NCBI RefSeq assembly: GCF_010093535.1
Contig: NW_022985165.1
Span: forward strand, 1,788,985 to 1,852,984
Length of the DNA: 64,000 bases
Direction of reading: 5' to 3'
Source of the DNA: Lindgomyces ingoldianus
Lineage: Eukaryota; Ascomycota; Dothideomycetes; Pleosporales; Lindgomycetaceae
Shown here: in pieces, positions 23,885-35,060 of the stretch
How the letters are laid out: each line of letters starts with the position of its first letter
Position numbering within the stretch: position 1 is the stretch's first letter
Notes under the pieces: generated by a model
What the model was told of the DNA's origin: nothing
Databases searched by the model: none
Seen by the model: the letters and a program-made list of their open reading frames with translations, nothing else
Made by a program: the position numbers and the translations under genes

Positions 23885-24974
23885 ACATACTTTACAGGCA
23901 AGTTGCTTACACACCTAAGTTGCTTACTTTTACTAAGACCCCCCTTTTTACACTAATGCATTCCCTACAACACTACTTAGATGTGCTAAAAGAATATTAG
24001 ATATAGCTTATGCTCTAAGCTTTTAAATAAAACATAAAACTCTTAAAAAAATATGCTATAGCTATATGTAAAGTCTTATAAAAAATAATAAATAACTATA
24101 GCGCTAGATAACCTTTATAAGCTAATTCTACAGCTAAATTATAAAGGCTAGGTAATAAAAAAAAGCAGGTAATTATTAAGACTATACTTAAGCTATATGC
24201 GTAAGAAATTTCCTCTTAGATAGCATTTATAGCTAATATAGCTAATTCTTTACACACTAAGCGTAATCTAGGCTATGTTTACATAAACTAGCTTAGTATG
24301 TTTATAAAGCATTATTTAAAGCTTAAAGTAAAGTTTTAAGTATAAGTATAGTTAAGAGATATTTAGCTAATTATAAACCTTATCTTACTAAAGTTATACG
24401 TGTTATTATTTTAAATGCTATACTTAGCTTTAATATTCTCTATAAGGCTAAACCTACCCTAAATTACTCTAAAACTCTTATAAAAGGCTCTTTTATAGTT
24501 ATACTTACGCTTAAATGTTACTTTAAGCTCTAAATAACGCTTTATAAACGTACTAGGCTAGTTTATATAAACATAGCCTAGATTATGCTTAGCGCGCAAA
24601 AAATTAGCTATATTAGCTATAAATGCTATTTAAGGGGAAATTTTTTACGCATATAGCTTAAGTATAGTCTTAATAATTACCTGCTTTTTTTTATTACTTA
24701 GCCTTTATAATTTAGCTATAAAATTAGCTTATAAAAGTTATCTAGTGCTATAGTTATTTATTATTTTTTATAAAACTTTACACATAGCTATAGCACATTT
24801 TTTTAAAAGTTTTATGTTTTATTTAAAAGCTTAGAGTGTAAGCTATATTTAATATTCTTTTAGCACATCTAAGTAGTGTTGTAGGGAATACATTAGTGTA
24901 AGAAAAGTAGTTTAGTAAGGTCTTAGCAAAAGTAAGCAACTTAGGTGTGTAAGTAACTTGCCTGTGAAGTATGT
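23885..24974. mobile_element. Palindromic pogo/Fot1-derived element, copy A
   Basis: This 1090-bp element is flanked by TA on both sides (23883-23884, 24975-24976), with ends ACATACTTTACAGGCAAG and its inverse. The two halves are inverted copies of one another over almost 0.5 kb. The left half on the plus strand decodes, through stops, to an eroded helix-turn-helix region of a pogo-type transposase (AFIANIANSLHTKRNLGYV). The right half encodes the same on the minus strand. It therefore consists of two 5' ends joined tail to tail, with no catalytic or 3' part. It lies inside the hAT-like element and is strongly RIP-mutated. Confidence 0.75.
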
Positions 24975-25966
24975 TAGTTAATAACTACTTTCTATAAAGA
25001 CTTCTTCTACTAGATAGTGTAAGTAATAATATGCCCCTCTTTAGCAACTTTATAAGTAGTATTAAAAGAATTAGCTAGAAGCTATAGCCTATTAGGTAAA
25101 AAACTTTTATTAGCATTAACTTAGTGCTTCTTTTTAAAATAGCTAATAATATAGTTATAGCTATTAACCTGTTTTACTCTAGCTTAAAGGCCTTATATGT
25201 AGCATCTCTTGCATAACTAAAGCTTTAAAAGGACGCCTTTATTATTCTTATACACTAAATCTGCCCTATGCTGCTATATAAAGGAAATAGGACAATTCCT
25301 ATAAAGCTAGCTTTTATATTTAACATAGTAACTAAGCTTTTTTAGTAAAAGCTTTTTATTTATTAGCTAAAAGTTATTTTACTTAATAAAAAAGTTTATG
25401 CTATTATTAAAATAATTATTAGCTAAGAACTTTTTTATAAATTTAACTACTAGCGTCCTATTATAAAAGCTAATAAATAAAGAGAATAATAAAGCCTTTA
25501 AGTAAGTAAGATAATAAAAACTAGTGTAATAAGCTACTTTAGCTTGTTAAAAAGAGCTAGCTTAAAAGAAGCTAGCTTAAGATAAGGCTGTACACCTACT
25601 ATGCTAGAGGAATTAAGATAATTAGCTTATAATAAATAAAAATAGCAAATTATAACTAAAGGATAATATAAAGCGTAAAAAAGTTAACTATTTACATAAG
25701 ATTTAATACTCTAGCCCCCCCTCTTTAACACATTCTTGCTTGTAGCACATAATAGAGTTTTTACCTATTGTTACTTAAAAACGCCCCCTTAAACGCCCTT
25801 CTAACGCTTGCCTATAGATGTCTAATTAGGTCCTATATTACTAGGAAAAATTAACTTTCTAAGACGTATTACAAACTGTAAGGGGACCTCTCTTAGTTGT
25901 ACGTTACAATTGACAATCCTCTTACGTTTGTACGGCTCACGTGACCGTAACTATTCACTTTTCTGA

Positions 25967-25994
25967 GTCGTAGTACGTACGGTTGGAAGCGCTG
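25967..25994 (-). repeat. Right terminal inverted repeat of the hAT-like element
   Basis: Read on the minus strand it begins CAGCGCTTCCAACCG, matching the left end with two mismatches over 28 bases. Confidence 0.88.
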
Positions 25995-26002
25995 AGTGTC
26001 TG

Positions 26003-27820
26003 GTATGTATATCTGATTGCTTGACATGCCTAAAATACATGGGCTAAGTTAATTACCGTACAGGTTTCTCCCCGATATTAATTCTATCTCAATCCACCCT
26101 ACTTCTATGCTGATGATAATAATTTAGTCGAGAATATCTGGATGACTCTGCAATCTGGGCGATAAAAGCAGTGGTAGTACCTCCTATGATCGCTCCAAAA
26201 GCCCCAGCCTCCATAATTTACGTTCATTGCTGCATGTCCTGTTATCCTACCTCGCCAGAATTTGACTATACTAAATATCACAGCTATTAGGTCTTTGCCT
26301 GCGGTTGCCACAAGCTCGTTCCCACAATAGACGTGTGAGTAAGCTCAATTGCAGAAGATACTCGAAACACTGCTACGTTATCACTCGCAGAAATGTCCAT
26401 CAACATGTCTTCACTATTGAGAAGGGTGCTCTAATTCTCAATGCGGCGAGAAAGTCTAGAGGTACCAGTCCTAACCTTGATGATATTGCTGTTGCTTCCC
26501 CGGCTATAACGCGGCTGACCAGGATAGCCACCCTTCTCCTAACCTTCCTCTGGATCCTGTTCCTCATCACTGTGGGAGGCTTGAAACAAGATGCCTAGTT
26601 TTCTACGAGGGTTAGTGTCTTGGGGATGTTATATCATGTGCACGTTACTAACCATAAGCGCACGCCAGAGGGAAATGGAGCAGCCCTCAAGCCAACTCTT
26701 GATGGGAAGGCTTCCAGTGTAATAGGATCGGGAGAACAGCACGCCGGGAAATCGTGCGTAATATCCTTCGCTACCTATCAATATCCAGAAAGAAACACAC
26801 TAGACAGGGATTACAAGGAGCATTGCTCCAAGCAGAAACACTTGGAACTATGAATAGCATTATTATCGCGGACGCAATGCTTGGTGTTCCAAGCCGAATG
26901 GTGCACTCCACTACAGCTGGTATATCCCGCTAACCCGGCTTGTTCTGATTACTCCATCGGGGGCAGCCACTACAGAGATATGCGCAACTCCAGATCCTAT
27001 TCGACTAGCTTCAACTTTCTATACGCTGTCTAGTACAATATATTATCGACTCTCTTCAGTGAATGAAAGTCAAGCCAGCTACGTACAAATGTCATATGGA
27101 CGCCCCACACCAGTGTGGTTTTCCCGTTTCGGGCCCATCATGCTGTGGTATTTCGTGCTCGACCTTCTCATCAAGTGGCCGGTAGATGCCAAAGCTCGCT
27201 GTGTCGTTGAGAGGACATCTTGTGCTTATCATGTTACAGGAAATTCGGCAATATGCCTAGCCCGTGTACATACAACATTTCTAATCTTGAGAAACCTCGC
27301 TAGGGGGTTGCTTGTTCAACTAGGAACATGGCGGTCGGGCTCAAGCACTTCGGTGCATTTACTGTTGACTTTTTCTATTTCCCACGAACCGCTCTTTCCG
27401 TGATTTGTAAGCCGCCAATTTCATGCTTCGAGGCCTAATTCACGCCAAGTCCTTGCAATAGGGCAAATTCAATGATGGCGTTCTGCTGTGGAGTTTAATT
27501 TCGCTATGATAGCTTCCCCCAATGTCTTGCTCCCAGTGGTATTTGTGAATATAGTTAGAGGAACATATCCTGCAAAGGGAAACAGCTGCTGATACTTTAC
27601 TGGGAAGGTCAAGTTAGAAATGTCATATCAGTCAACATGTTGATGTGCTGCTACACTAGATTGTCTTCCTACTCGGGTTTGAAGGTGCTATATCAGATAT
27701 GAAAATAGGGGAAATATACTCAGCGTGTTCAACAAGAGTAGTACGTTCTAGAACAGCTTTTTCAACTGGTAACGTCTAGGTTCGTGAATACAGCTATACT
27801 GCACAACTAACTAGAGGGGC
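26003..27820. other. Island of normal composition between AT-rich blocks
   Basis: This is about 1.8 kb with normal GC, starting exactly at the end of the hAT-like element, so it is old host DNA continuous with the region left of 21843. Apart from the relic at 26305-26853, nothing is recognised. An open stretch at 27059-27403 (plus) has no family resemblance. Confidence 0.5.
26305..26853 (+). pseudogene. Probable membrane-protein relic with one in-frame TAG
   Basis: Two plus-strand open blocks, ending and resuming at 26598, are in one frame and separated only by a TAG. Before it stands a hydrophobic segment, IATLLLTFLWILFLITVGGL followed by KQDA, then the stop. After it comes VSVLGMLYHVHV. 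A frequent fungal membrane-protein family has a similar TVxGLKxDxW block followed by a second hydrophobic stretch. A TGG to TAG change (CpA to TpA on the other strand) would explain the stop. No start codon is convincing, and the upstream part is not found. The family match is from memory and tentative. Confidence 0.35.
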
Positions 27821-29328
27821 CCTTACTACGTGTAACTATAACAGTTAGAAAACCATAGTAATTCTTATAATTAGCTAATTATTACACTGTAACATCTAAA
27901 GTAATAGAGCTAAGAATTATTTTAATGTAGTCTATAAGCTTATTTAACTTACTATATAACATACTACGCTAATTCATAAATGTGAAATTAGAGAGCAGAG
28001 CAAGTAACTTGTAGTAGTAAATACGTATAGCATATTACAGAACCTAAATTGAATATAGAAGAGTTAGAATTAGAGAACTAAACTACCTAAAAGCTAAAAG
28101 CATTCTATATGCTTCTATAACCTAAAAGCTATAAAAAAAATTATAAAAGTTTAAACTATAAGTCTAAATATTAAATAAAGTAGTAATGTTTAAGGCTAAC
28201 AATAACTAAGAACGTACACTACAGGCAAGTTACTTACACACCTAAGTTGCTTACTTTGCTAAGACCCTACTAAACTACTTTTTCTATACTAATACATTCC
28301 TAACAACACTATTTAGACATGCTAAAAGAATGTTAGATACAGCTTACACACTAGGCTTTTAAACAAGACGCAACACTTTTAAAGCAACATGCTACAGTAC
28401 TAAGTGTTTGTATAATCTATATAATGTGCATTGTTATTCTTTTTTATATTATTTTTATATAGTAAGTTTTTCTAAAGCTATAGAAAGTAAAGAAGTTATT
28501 TTTTATTTTTTATATTTTTATTTATATTATAGTTTTTAGATTTAGACTAGCAGTTATTTTATATATTTTTTAATTATATTATTAAAGAATTATTTTATTT
28601 ACAACTAACTATAGTCTAAAGTTTTTAAAAGTTACTTTTTATATAAACTTTTAAACTTTATAAGTTTTCTATACTTTTATGTTATAGAAGTTAAATTTAC
28701 ATTATATTAGTGTGTGTTATAGTAACTTGTATAGCTAGTACTTAGCTTAGTTTACTTTTATTTAGAGTTCTTATACTATGTTTTTTATATTTAACTTTAA
28801 TTAAAAGGTTCTTATATCTTTTATAAACATTATATATAAAAGCATTTATATTATCTTAGTTCTTTTATTCTTTATATGCTGCTGTGTTTTATATTACTAG
28901 ATATATACTTAATCTATTAAGTATCTTTAGCTTATATTATCAGGTTACACATCTTTTACTTTAGTAGTTTCTTTTATATTACTAGCATAGTTTTTAGTCT
29001 ATTTTTATTATAATTTCTTTACTTATTATAGTGTTATTTTCTGTGTAAAACTACTATTACTACTATTTTTTTTAATTTAGACTTTAATTTTTGTTTTTTA
29101 GGTAGTTTTATTAAAAATGCCTTTTTTAATAGTGCAGGTAAGCTTTTTATATATAATATTTCTTTTCTTTATTTATTTATAGTTGTTACTTTTTTTTATA
29201 CTCTCTATACTTTAGCTTTACTTAAGACTATTAGTTTACTTTTATCTTATAGTTAAAAGCTTTTTTATGCTACTAGGCTGCTTTTTTATTTTTTATTTAC
29301 TTTTTTATAAGTAAATTATTACTTTTAG
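27821..29328. other. AT-rich RIP-degraded DNA
   Basis: Composition drops abruptly near 27820. No frame or terminal repeat could be resolved, apart from the pogo end fragment at 28212-28395. The uniform TpA-rich texture implies an unidentified ancient repeat. Confidence 0.5.
28212..28395 (+). repeat. Truncated pogo/Fot1-family 5' end
   Basis: It begins ACGTACACTACAGGCAAG and follows the arm sequence of the palindromic elements for about 185 bases (CACACCTAAGTTGCTTAC, then CTAAAAGAATGTTAGATA), after which similarity stops. There is no TA immediately to its left and no opposite end, so it is a broken copy. Confidence 0.7.
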
Positions 29329-29871
29329 TAATGTACATTACAGGTGAGTTGCTTACACACCTAAGTTGCTTACTTTTGCTAAGACTACACCCTAACAAAC
29401 TCTATTATAGCCTATAACAACCTGCTCTAGCACTATATAGTACAGTACAGCTTAGAATATTATTTAGATACTACTTCTACTTCTTACTTACATGTTTACG
29501 TGTTATGCCTAGTCTAATTACACTGTCTATAGCGCTTTTAGAATAGCTTACTTACTTTAGCTTACACTTGCTTTTTTACTTTTTTTTATTACTGTACGCT
29601 TTAAACTCTTTTAAAGCTGTTAAGTGTAGGCCTTTTTAAATTATTAAAGTTTTTTTTTACTTTAATTTACTTTTTTATGTAATTTATGTTACATAGTAGC
29701 TATATTAGCTACTTAAAGCTTAGTAATTTTTTATTATACTAACACTAGCTTATGTGTAATTATTACTACTTTTTTTAAACTTTTTTTAAACACTTTAACT
29801 ATAAAAGTTAGTAAACTATTTATATGCTTTTAAATTTTAATTTTTATAAGCATTAATTATAACGTACTTTA

Positions 29872-31384
29872 CAGGCAAGTTGCTTACACACCTAAGTTGC
29901 TTACTTTTACTAAGACTCTACTAAACTACCTTTCTTACACTAATGCATTTCTAATAACACTACTTAGACACGCTAAAAAAATGTTAGATATAGCTTACAC
30001 TCTAAGCTTTAAAATAAAATATAAAACTTTTAAAAAAACATGCTGCAGCTATGTATAGAGTTTTTTAAAAAAATAATAAATAACTATAGCACTAGATAAC
30101 TTTTATAAGCTAATTTTATAGCTAACTATTGCGTTTGCTAAAAGGTTAACCTTCTAGCTAGCACAGCAGAAGGATATATATAGACAGATAGCTGTACGCA
30201 ACACACCCCCTAGCTTAAACTGTAGAACAAGAGAGGTAAAACATAGTAAAATAACTTTAACACACTCTCCCTAGCCTAAGCAACAGAACTTAGAGACAGA
30301 TCTAGTAAGGTAGCCTCTGTAATAGACGCACTGCCTAAATGCTTTTTGCTAAGCGTAGGAATTAAACACGCAGTGCTTAAAAATAATGTAATCCTATTAG
30401 TAGAGTAGGAGTGTGCAAATTTTTAAGCGCTAACTATTTACACTACGCTGTAAACTAGGCTTATAACTGTTGCGTTTGCTAAAAGGTTAACCTTCTAGCT
30501 AGCACAGCAGAAGGATGTATATAGACGGATAGCTGTACGCGACACTAACGTATAAAGGCTAAGTAATAAAAAAAAGTAGGTAATTATTAAAACTATACTT
30601 AAGCTATATATGTAAAGATTTTCCTCTTAAATAGCATTTATAGCTAATATAGCTAATTTTTTACACGCTAAGTGTAATCTAGGCTATATTAGTATAAACT
30701 AGCTTAGTATATTTAGGAAGTATTATCTAGACTTTAAAGTAACATTTAAGTGTAGTATAATTATAAAAGAGCTTTTTATAAAAGTCTTAGAGTAATTTAG
30801 AGTAAATTTAGCCTTATAAAGAATATTAAAGCTAAGTATAGTATTTAAGATAATAACATATATAACTTTAGTAATATAAGCTTTATTATAGGCTAAATAT
30901 CTATTAACTATACTTATGCTTAAAACTTTACTTTAAGCTTTAAATAATGCTTTATAAACATACTAAGCTAGTTTATGCTAACATAGCCTAAATTATACTT
31001 AGCATGTAAAAAATTAGCTATATTAGCTATAAATGCTATCTAAAGAGAAAATTCTTATATATATAGCTAAAGTATAGTCTTAATAATTACCTACTTCTTC
31101 TTATTACCTAGCTTTTATAAGTTAGATATAGAATTAGCTTATAAAAGTTGTCTAGTGCTATAGTTATTTATTATCTTTTAAAAGACTTTATACATAGCTG
31201 TAGCACATTTTTTTAAAAGTTTTATGTTTTATTTAAAAGCTTAAAGCATAAGCTATATCTAACATTCTTTTAGCATATTTAAGTAGTATTATTAGGAATA
31301 TATTAGTGTAGAAAGAGTAGTTTAGTAGAGTCCTAGCAAAAGTAAGCAACTTAGGTGTGTAAGTAACTTGCCTGTAAAGTACGT
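29872..31384. mobile_element. Palindromic pogo-derived element, copy B, containing a TRIM
   Basis: It is flanked by TA (29870-29871, 31385-31386) and has ends ACGTACTTTACAGGCAAG. Its arms are inverted copies of the pogo 5' region, as in copies A and E. Subtracting the 418-bp TRIM and its 5-bp duplication leaves about 1.09 kb, the same size as A (1090) and E (1100). It is inserted in the pogo element 29331-32715, a relative of its own source. Confidence 0.75.
30127..30544. mobile_element. TRIM-like miniature LTR retroelement, 418 bp
   Basis: Two direct repeats of exactly 77 bp (30127-30203 and 30468-30544) enclose 264 bp with no coding capacity. The repeats begin TRTTGCGTTTGC and end GTACGCRACA. 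They differ only by a few G/A transitions. A 5-bp target duplication CTAAC flanks the whole (30122-30126, 30545-30549). After the first repeat comes CACCCCCTAGC, the likely primer-binding region. Terminal direct repeats, TG..CA-type ends, a 5-bp duplication and tiny size define a terminal-repeat retrotransposon in miniature. It must be mobilised by an unknown autonomous partner. It is less AT-rich than the surrounding palindromic element, so it is younger or too short for RIP. Confidence 0.85.
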
Positions 31385-32717
31385 TAACTTAAGCTTTAAA
31401 GTATTACTTAAAGTTTATAACTACTAAGGCTTAGTATATATAAGTAGTAGTAGTAATAAAGTGCGTAACTTTATATTAAGGCCTATTATAACTTATTATA
31501 AGTTAAAAGAAACTAATTTAGCGCTTTAAAACTTTTTTTAGATATTACTAAAAGTAATTATAGCACTATAGGCTACTTTAAAGCATAGTAGAAACTTTAT
31601 TTTTATAATATAAGTAATTTAGTTATATATAAAGTTTTTAGCTTAGCGCTTATATGCTTTTTTTTAAAAAAGTAAAATAACCTACATTAAGTAGCTATAA
31701 AAAGTATAATAAGTAAAAAAGTATATAAATAGTAATAATTTTATTATCTTTATAGTATTACTAAAAATAAAGTAAGTTATAGCTTTTATAGCTGTTAATA
31801 ACTAGTAAATAGTAGCTACTAATAGTACACTTCTTTATATATATGTTAAAGTGCTTTAACTAGTCTAGACTAAGCTAATTAGTAGTCTAGCTATGCTTAC
31901 AGACTATAATAACTTAATTTTAAAGTAATTTTTTTTATACTAGTTTAAAAAGTAATTACTACTTTAAAAAATAAGAAAAAGTAAAATAGCCTACTTTTTA
32001 GCATTAATGCTCTAAATAGCTGTTGTCTACTTCTAGTTACTTAGCTAAACTCCTTTTAGCTATTTTTATCTCTTTAAACTTATAATAACTACTCTAGTAG
32101 ATATCTAGCTTATTATAAACTTTATTTTATTAAAGTTATATATGTTATAATTTTAAATACTATACTTAGCTTTAATATTCTTTATAAAGTTAAACTAGCT
32201 TTAAATTACTATAAATTTTTTATAAAAAGCTTTTTTATAGTTATACTTACACTTAAACTTTACTTTAAGCTTTAAGTAGTGCTTAATAAACATATTAGGC
32301 TAGTTTATACTAATATAGCCTATATTATACTTAGCATGTAAAGAATTAGCTATATTAGCTATAGCTACTAGCTAGGGGGAAATTCTTATGTATTTAGCTT
32401 AAGTATGTGCTATATAATTACTTACTTCTTATTATTATCTAGCTTTTATAAGTTAGCTATATAATTAGCTTAAAAAAGTTATTTAGTATATTAGTTACTT
32501 ATTATTTTTTAAAAAACTTTATAAATAGCTATAGCATGTTACTTAGAAAGTATTATATTTTATTTAAAAGCTTAAAGTGTAAGCTATATCTAACATTCTT
32601 TTAACATGTCTAAGTAGTGTTATTAGAAATGCATTAGTATAAAAAAAGTAGTGTAGTAGAGTTTTAGTAAAAGTAAGTAACTTAGGTGTGTAAGCAACTC
32701 GCCTGTAAAGTACGTTA

Positions 32718-33092
32718 AATTACTACTAATAATGCCTTAAATCACCTCTACTACCTTAATAGCAAGAGACTTTTAAGGCACCTCTAACAACACCTAAATG
32801 TTACTATACTAAATGCACGCCTAAGATTAATAACTGCATAGATAGTAAAGAATAAAGGGCAAGTCTTAATTATTAACAGGCTAGACATCTATATAGATTA
32901 CTATTAGAATAGGCGCGCACACATGGCGTTTAGTTTAGAGGATACTGCTAGCAGTGTGAAAGAATATTTTAGAGTAAGGACACCTAGCTAAATTAGACTA
33001 GTTTTAGTTTAAGAATATAGAGAACATAATAGTAATACTATGTACTATAATTACTACTAATAGGGACTATTAGTCTACAAAGAGGGGGGTAG
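32718..33092 (+). pseudogene. 3' coding tail of an LTR retroelement with polypurine tract
   Basis: The plus strand reads protein-like for about 100 codons with some stops (KGQVLIINRLDIY, AHMAFSLEDTASSVKEYF, REHNSNTMYYNYY). It ends just before a polypurine tract AAAGAGGGGGGTAG at 33079-33092 that abuts an LTR. The polypurine tract has the same form as in the two gypsy elements further right. The protein part was not recognised. Confidence 0.45.
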
Positions 33093-33381
33093 TGTAATCA
33101 TTTTTATAAATTGTTCTATCTTAGGCAGCCTAGAACCTCTAGAAGGCCCCTGTATTAGCTCTAACCCTAACCTAGCCCTAACCTCTGCTGTTACCCCTAT
33201 TCCCTTATGTATTTAGTTGCACCTTGCCCCTGTAGCTAGCTTAGTAGATTTCTAATATCCTTTGTATAAGGCCTATAGGTGTTAATAGAGTTCCTAGGTT
33301 ATTAAGTCCCCACGCACTCTTATATGCCTCTAAGTGGATTCCTACTGTATTCAGACCCATTGTCTTGCCTGTGCCGTTACA
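33093..33381 (+). repeat. 3' LTR of a truncated retroelement
   Basis: It starts TGTAATCATTTT directly after a polypurine tract and ends GTGCCGTTACA, about 289 bp, with TG..CA borders. It is less AT-rich than its surroundings. No partner LTR is in the window. It contains a telomere-like CCCTAA cluster (33162-33183). Confidence 0.6.
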
Positions 33382-34717
33382 TATAGTAGTCTACGTAAAA
33401 TAATAAAAATAAAGTTAAAAGTGCTATAAATTTTAAATAGCTAATTAAGACTTATGTTATACTTTTATACTATTTTTAGTAAATAGTAATTACTAGATTA
33501 CTATAGTAATTACTATTACTAGAGCTAAAAGGTTGCATAGTAATTACTATAGTAAACAGCAACCTTAGATGTTATACACACATTATAGTAGTGCGTGCGC
33601 GCGCTTAATCTTCTTTATAGCCTAATAGGCCTCTACTAGCATTTGTTAACACATTGGTTTTATAATCTTTATGCAATTTTAGAAATCTTTAGACGCAAAG
33701 TTTATACTAGAGTTATATATAATATAATTAAGTAAGCTTTAATACATGTTAATCTAACACTTGCAGAGAGCGTCCTAGGTATCTTATATAGATATTAATT
33801 TTAAGAAAGTTGCTGCTTAGAATAATATATCTATATTAATTACATATAGTATGTCTTAGTTACTAATTTATACAACATTAATTACTATTTTATAACTAAA
33901 GAATAAATTATTTTTAATTATAAACTTAAATCTTTATAGTGCTAGGTTGTGTAGCTAATATATATAGCAAAACTTTTTAATCTTTTTAAGTATAAAAAAT
34001 TAGTGTTGTGTCTAGCGTTTTTAAGCATTATGTAAAGCTGTTCTATACAAGAGTAGCTAAACCTTCTATGCAGTTGTTAAAGTTTGTGTGTAGTAAAAAA
34101 AACATTAATTTTTTTATATATATTAAAAAATAAGTAACTTTATTTATATATAACTAAAACCTTAATTTTATTACTTTATATAATTACATTCTATATGTTG
34201 TTAAAGTATGCATTTATCTAGTCTATGTTAGCAAGAGATAGTAGGAAGAGTGTTAGTGTATCTAGTATGTAATATGTAACACTACTAACTAAATTAGTAA
34301 TTTATATAGTACTAATTAATTTTTTTTATTTTTATTTTTTAAAGCTAATACTTCTCTTATTTAGTGTCTAGTCTACTTTTATATAAAGAAATTCTTATAG
34401 GTATGCTTTAAGTTATACCTTTTTAATAGTAGAAATCTTTACAGTGCTAGTATCTTATAGTTTACTTTAGTATACTATATAATATTAATTCTTAAGAATA
34501 AACTATTCCGCGTATTCTTCTAGTTCTAGGCTGTATATGTTCTCTGCTGTCACACAGTAGAGAAATACAGCAGTAGTAAGGTAGTTAATAATCTTTTTAC
34601 TTTTTTATTTATTTAAGTTATTATTATACAACTTTTTTTTCTTTTACTTTAGTTTACTTTTAAATTTTTAAATGTACACGCTTACTTTCTTACACATTAG
34701 GGTCTTATTATAGAATC
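33382..34717 (-). pseudogene. Ty1/copia-type internal relic, copy 1
   Basis: From about 33650 to 34717 this AT-rich stretch aligns by eye with 49005-50075. For example, both carry a CCTAGGTAT-TTATRTAGA block and an ATTATAAACTTAAAT block, in the same order and orientation. It is therefore a second, more diverged copy of the minus-strand copia-like element described at 48695-50594. It is cut at 34717 by another repeat. No frame is open. Confidence 0.5.
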
Positions 34718-34742
34718 TGTTGAATGGGCTCTAACAGCTAGC
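34718..34742 (-). repeat. Outer part of a copia-type LTR split by gypsy-1
   Basis: TGTTGAATGGGCTC up to the CTAGC target site continues, after the gypsy element, at 40409-40594. Together they give about 211 bp, matching the uninterrupted copy at 54291-54500. That copy shows the intact target sequence GCTAGCTGC. Confidence 0.65.
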
Positions 34743-35060
34743 TGTCACGGTATCCTCCCCGGATCCCAGACATAACCGTATTAGACGCGTACTAGAGTAT
34801 TATTAGTGCACGTCTAACATAAACACAACACAACACAGACATAAACTTAAGCATAAACTGCCTTAACACTAACTAAACCTAAAATAGGCTTAATTTATAC
34901 CTAAAGCGCTTAGACTTTTAAGCTAAGTATTTAATTACTAATTTTCTTCTAAACTTTCTTATTTCTTACATAATGTCTTATACCTACTATAATACCTTAA
35001 ATAGTAATTAAACTAGACCTCTATAAAGCTCTATAACCTTACTTATACATAATTATAACA
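34743..35060 (+). repeat. 5' LTR of gypsy-1
   Basis: It starts TGTCACGGTATCC and ends AATTATAACA, 318 bp. The outer (left) half is nearly unmutated, while the inner half is strongly C-to-T/G-to-A shifted compared with the 3' LTR. Confidence 0.92.

Larger units (their letters stand above)
21843..25994. mobile_element. hAT-like DNA transposon, RIP-degraded, 4152 bp including a nested insertion
   Basis: The ends are inverted repeats: 21 identical bases (CAGCGCTTCCAACCGTACGT plus A), then near-identity to about 28 bp. The terminal CAGCG fits the CAGNG consensus of hAT elements, and the element is flanked by a perfect 8-bp duplication. The termini keep normal composition, while the interior is about three quarters A+T with massive TpA excess, so no transposase frame survives. 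Removing the nested pogo derivative (23885-24974) leaves about 3.06 kb, the usual size of an autonomous hAT. The left interior at about 22140-22325 is less eroded and reads like protein on the plus strand, but I could not match it to a hAT domain. The superfamily call therefore rests on ends and target duplication only. Confidence 0.8.
29331..32715 (-). mobile_element. Fot1/pogo-type DNA transposon, RIP-degraded, with nested element
   Basis: The ends are ATGTACATTACAGGTGAG and, inverted, ACGTACTTTACAGGCGAG. TA lies on both outer sides (29329-29330, 32716-32717). Without the nested copy B it is about 1.87 kb, the normal size for Fot1/pogo elements. The 3' (left) part matches the better preserved deleted copy at 52343, whose minus strand keeps a transposase C-terminus with a CxxC-HN-TC zinc knuckle. 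The right end, minus strand, matches the helix-turn-helix region found in the palindromic elements. Pogo-type transposases are DDE enzymes that insert at TA. No open frame remains. Confidence 0.7.

Noticed and set aside
23885..24974. CRISPR array or other prokaryotic repeat system
   Set aside because: The repeats are long inverted arms with TA duplications in an intron-bearing eukaryotic genome; there is no spacer-repeat periodicity.
27059..27403. 114-codon plus-strand open stretch as a gene
   Set aside because: No motif, no supporting exon, and it could not be linked in frame with the relic upstream.
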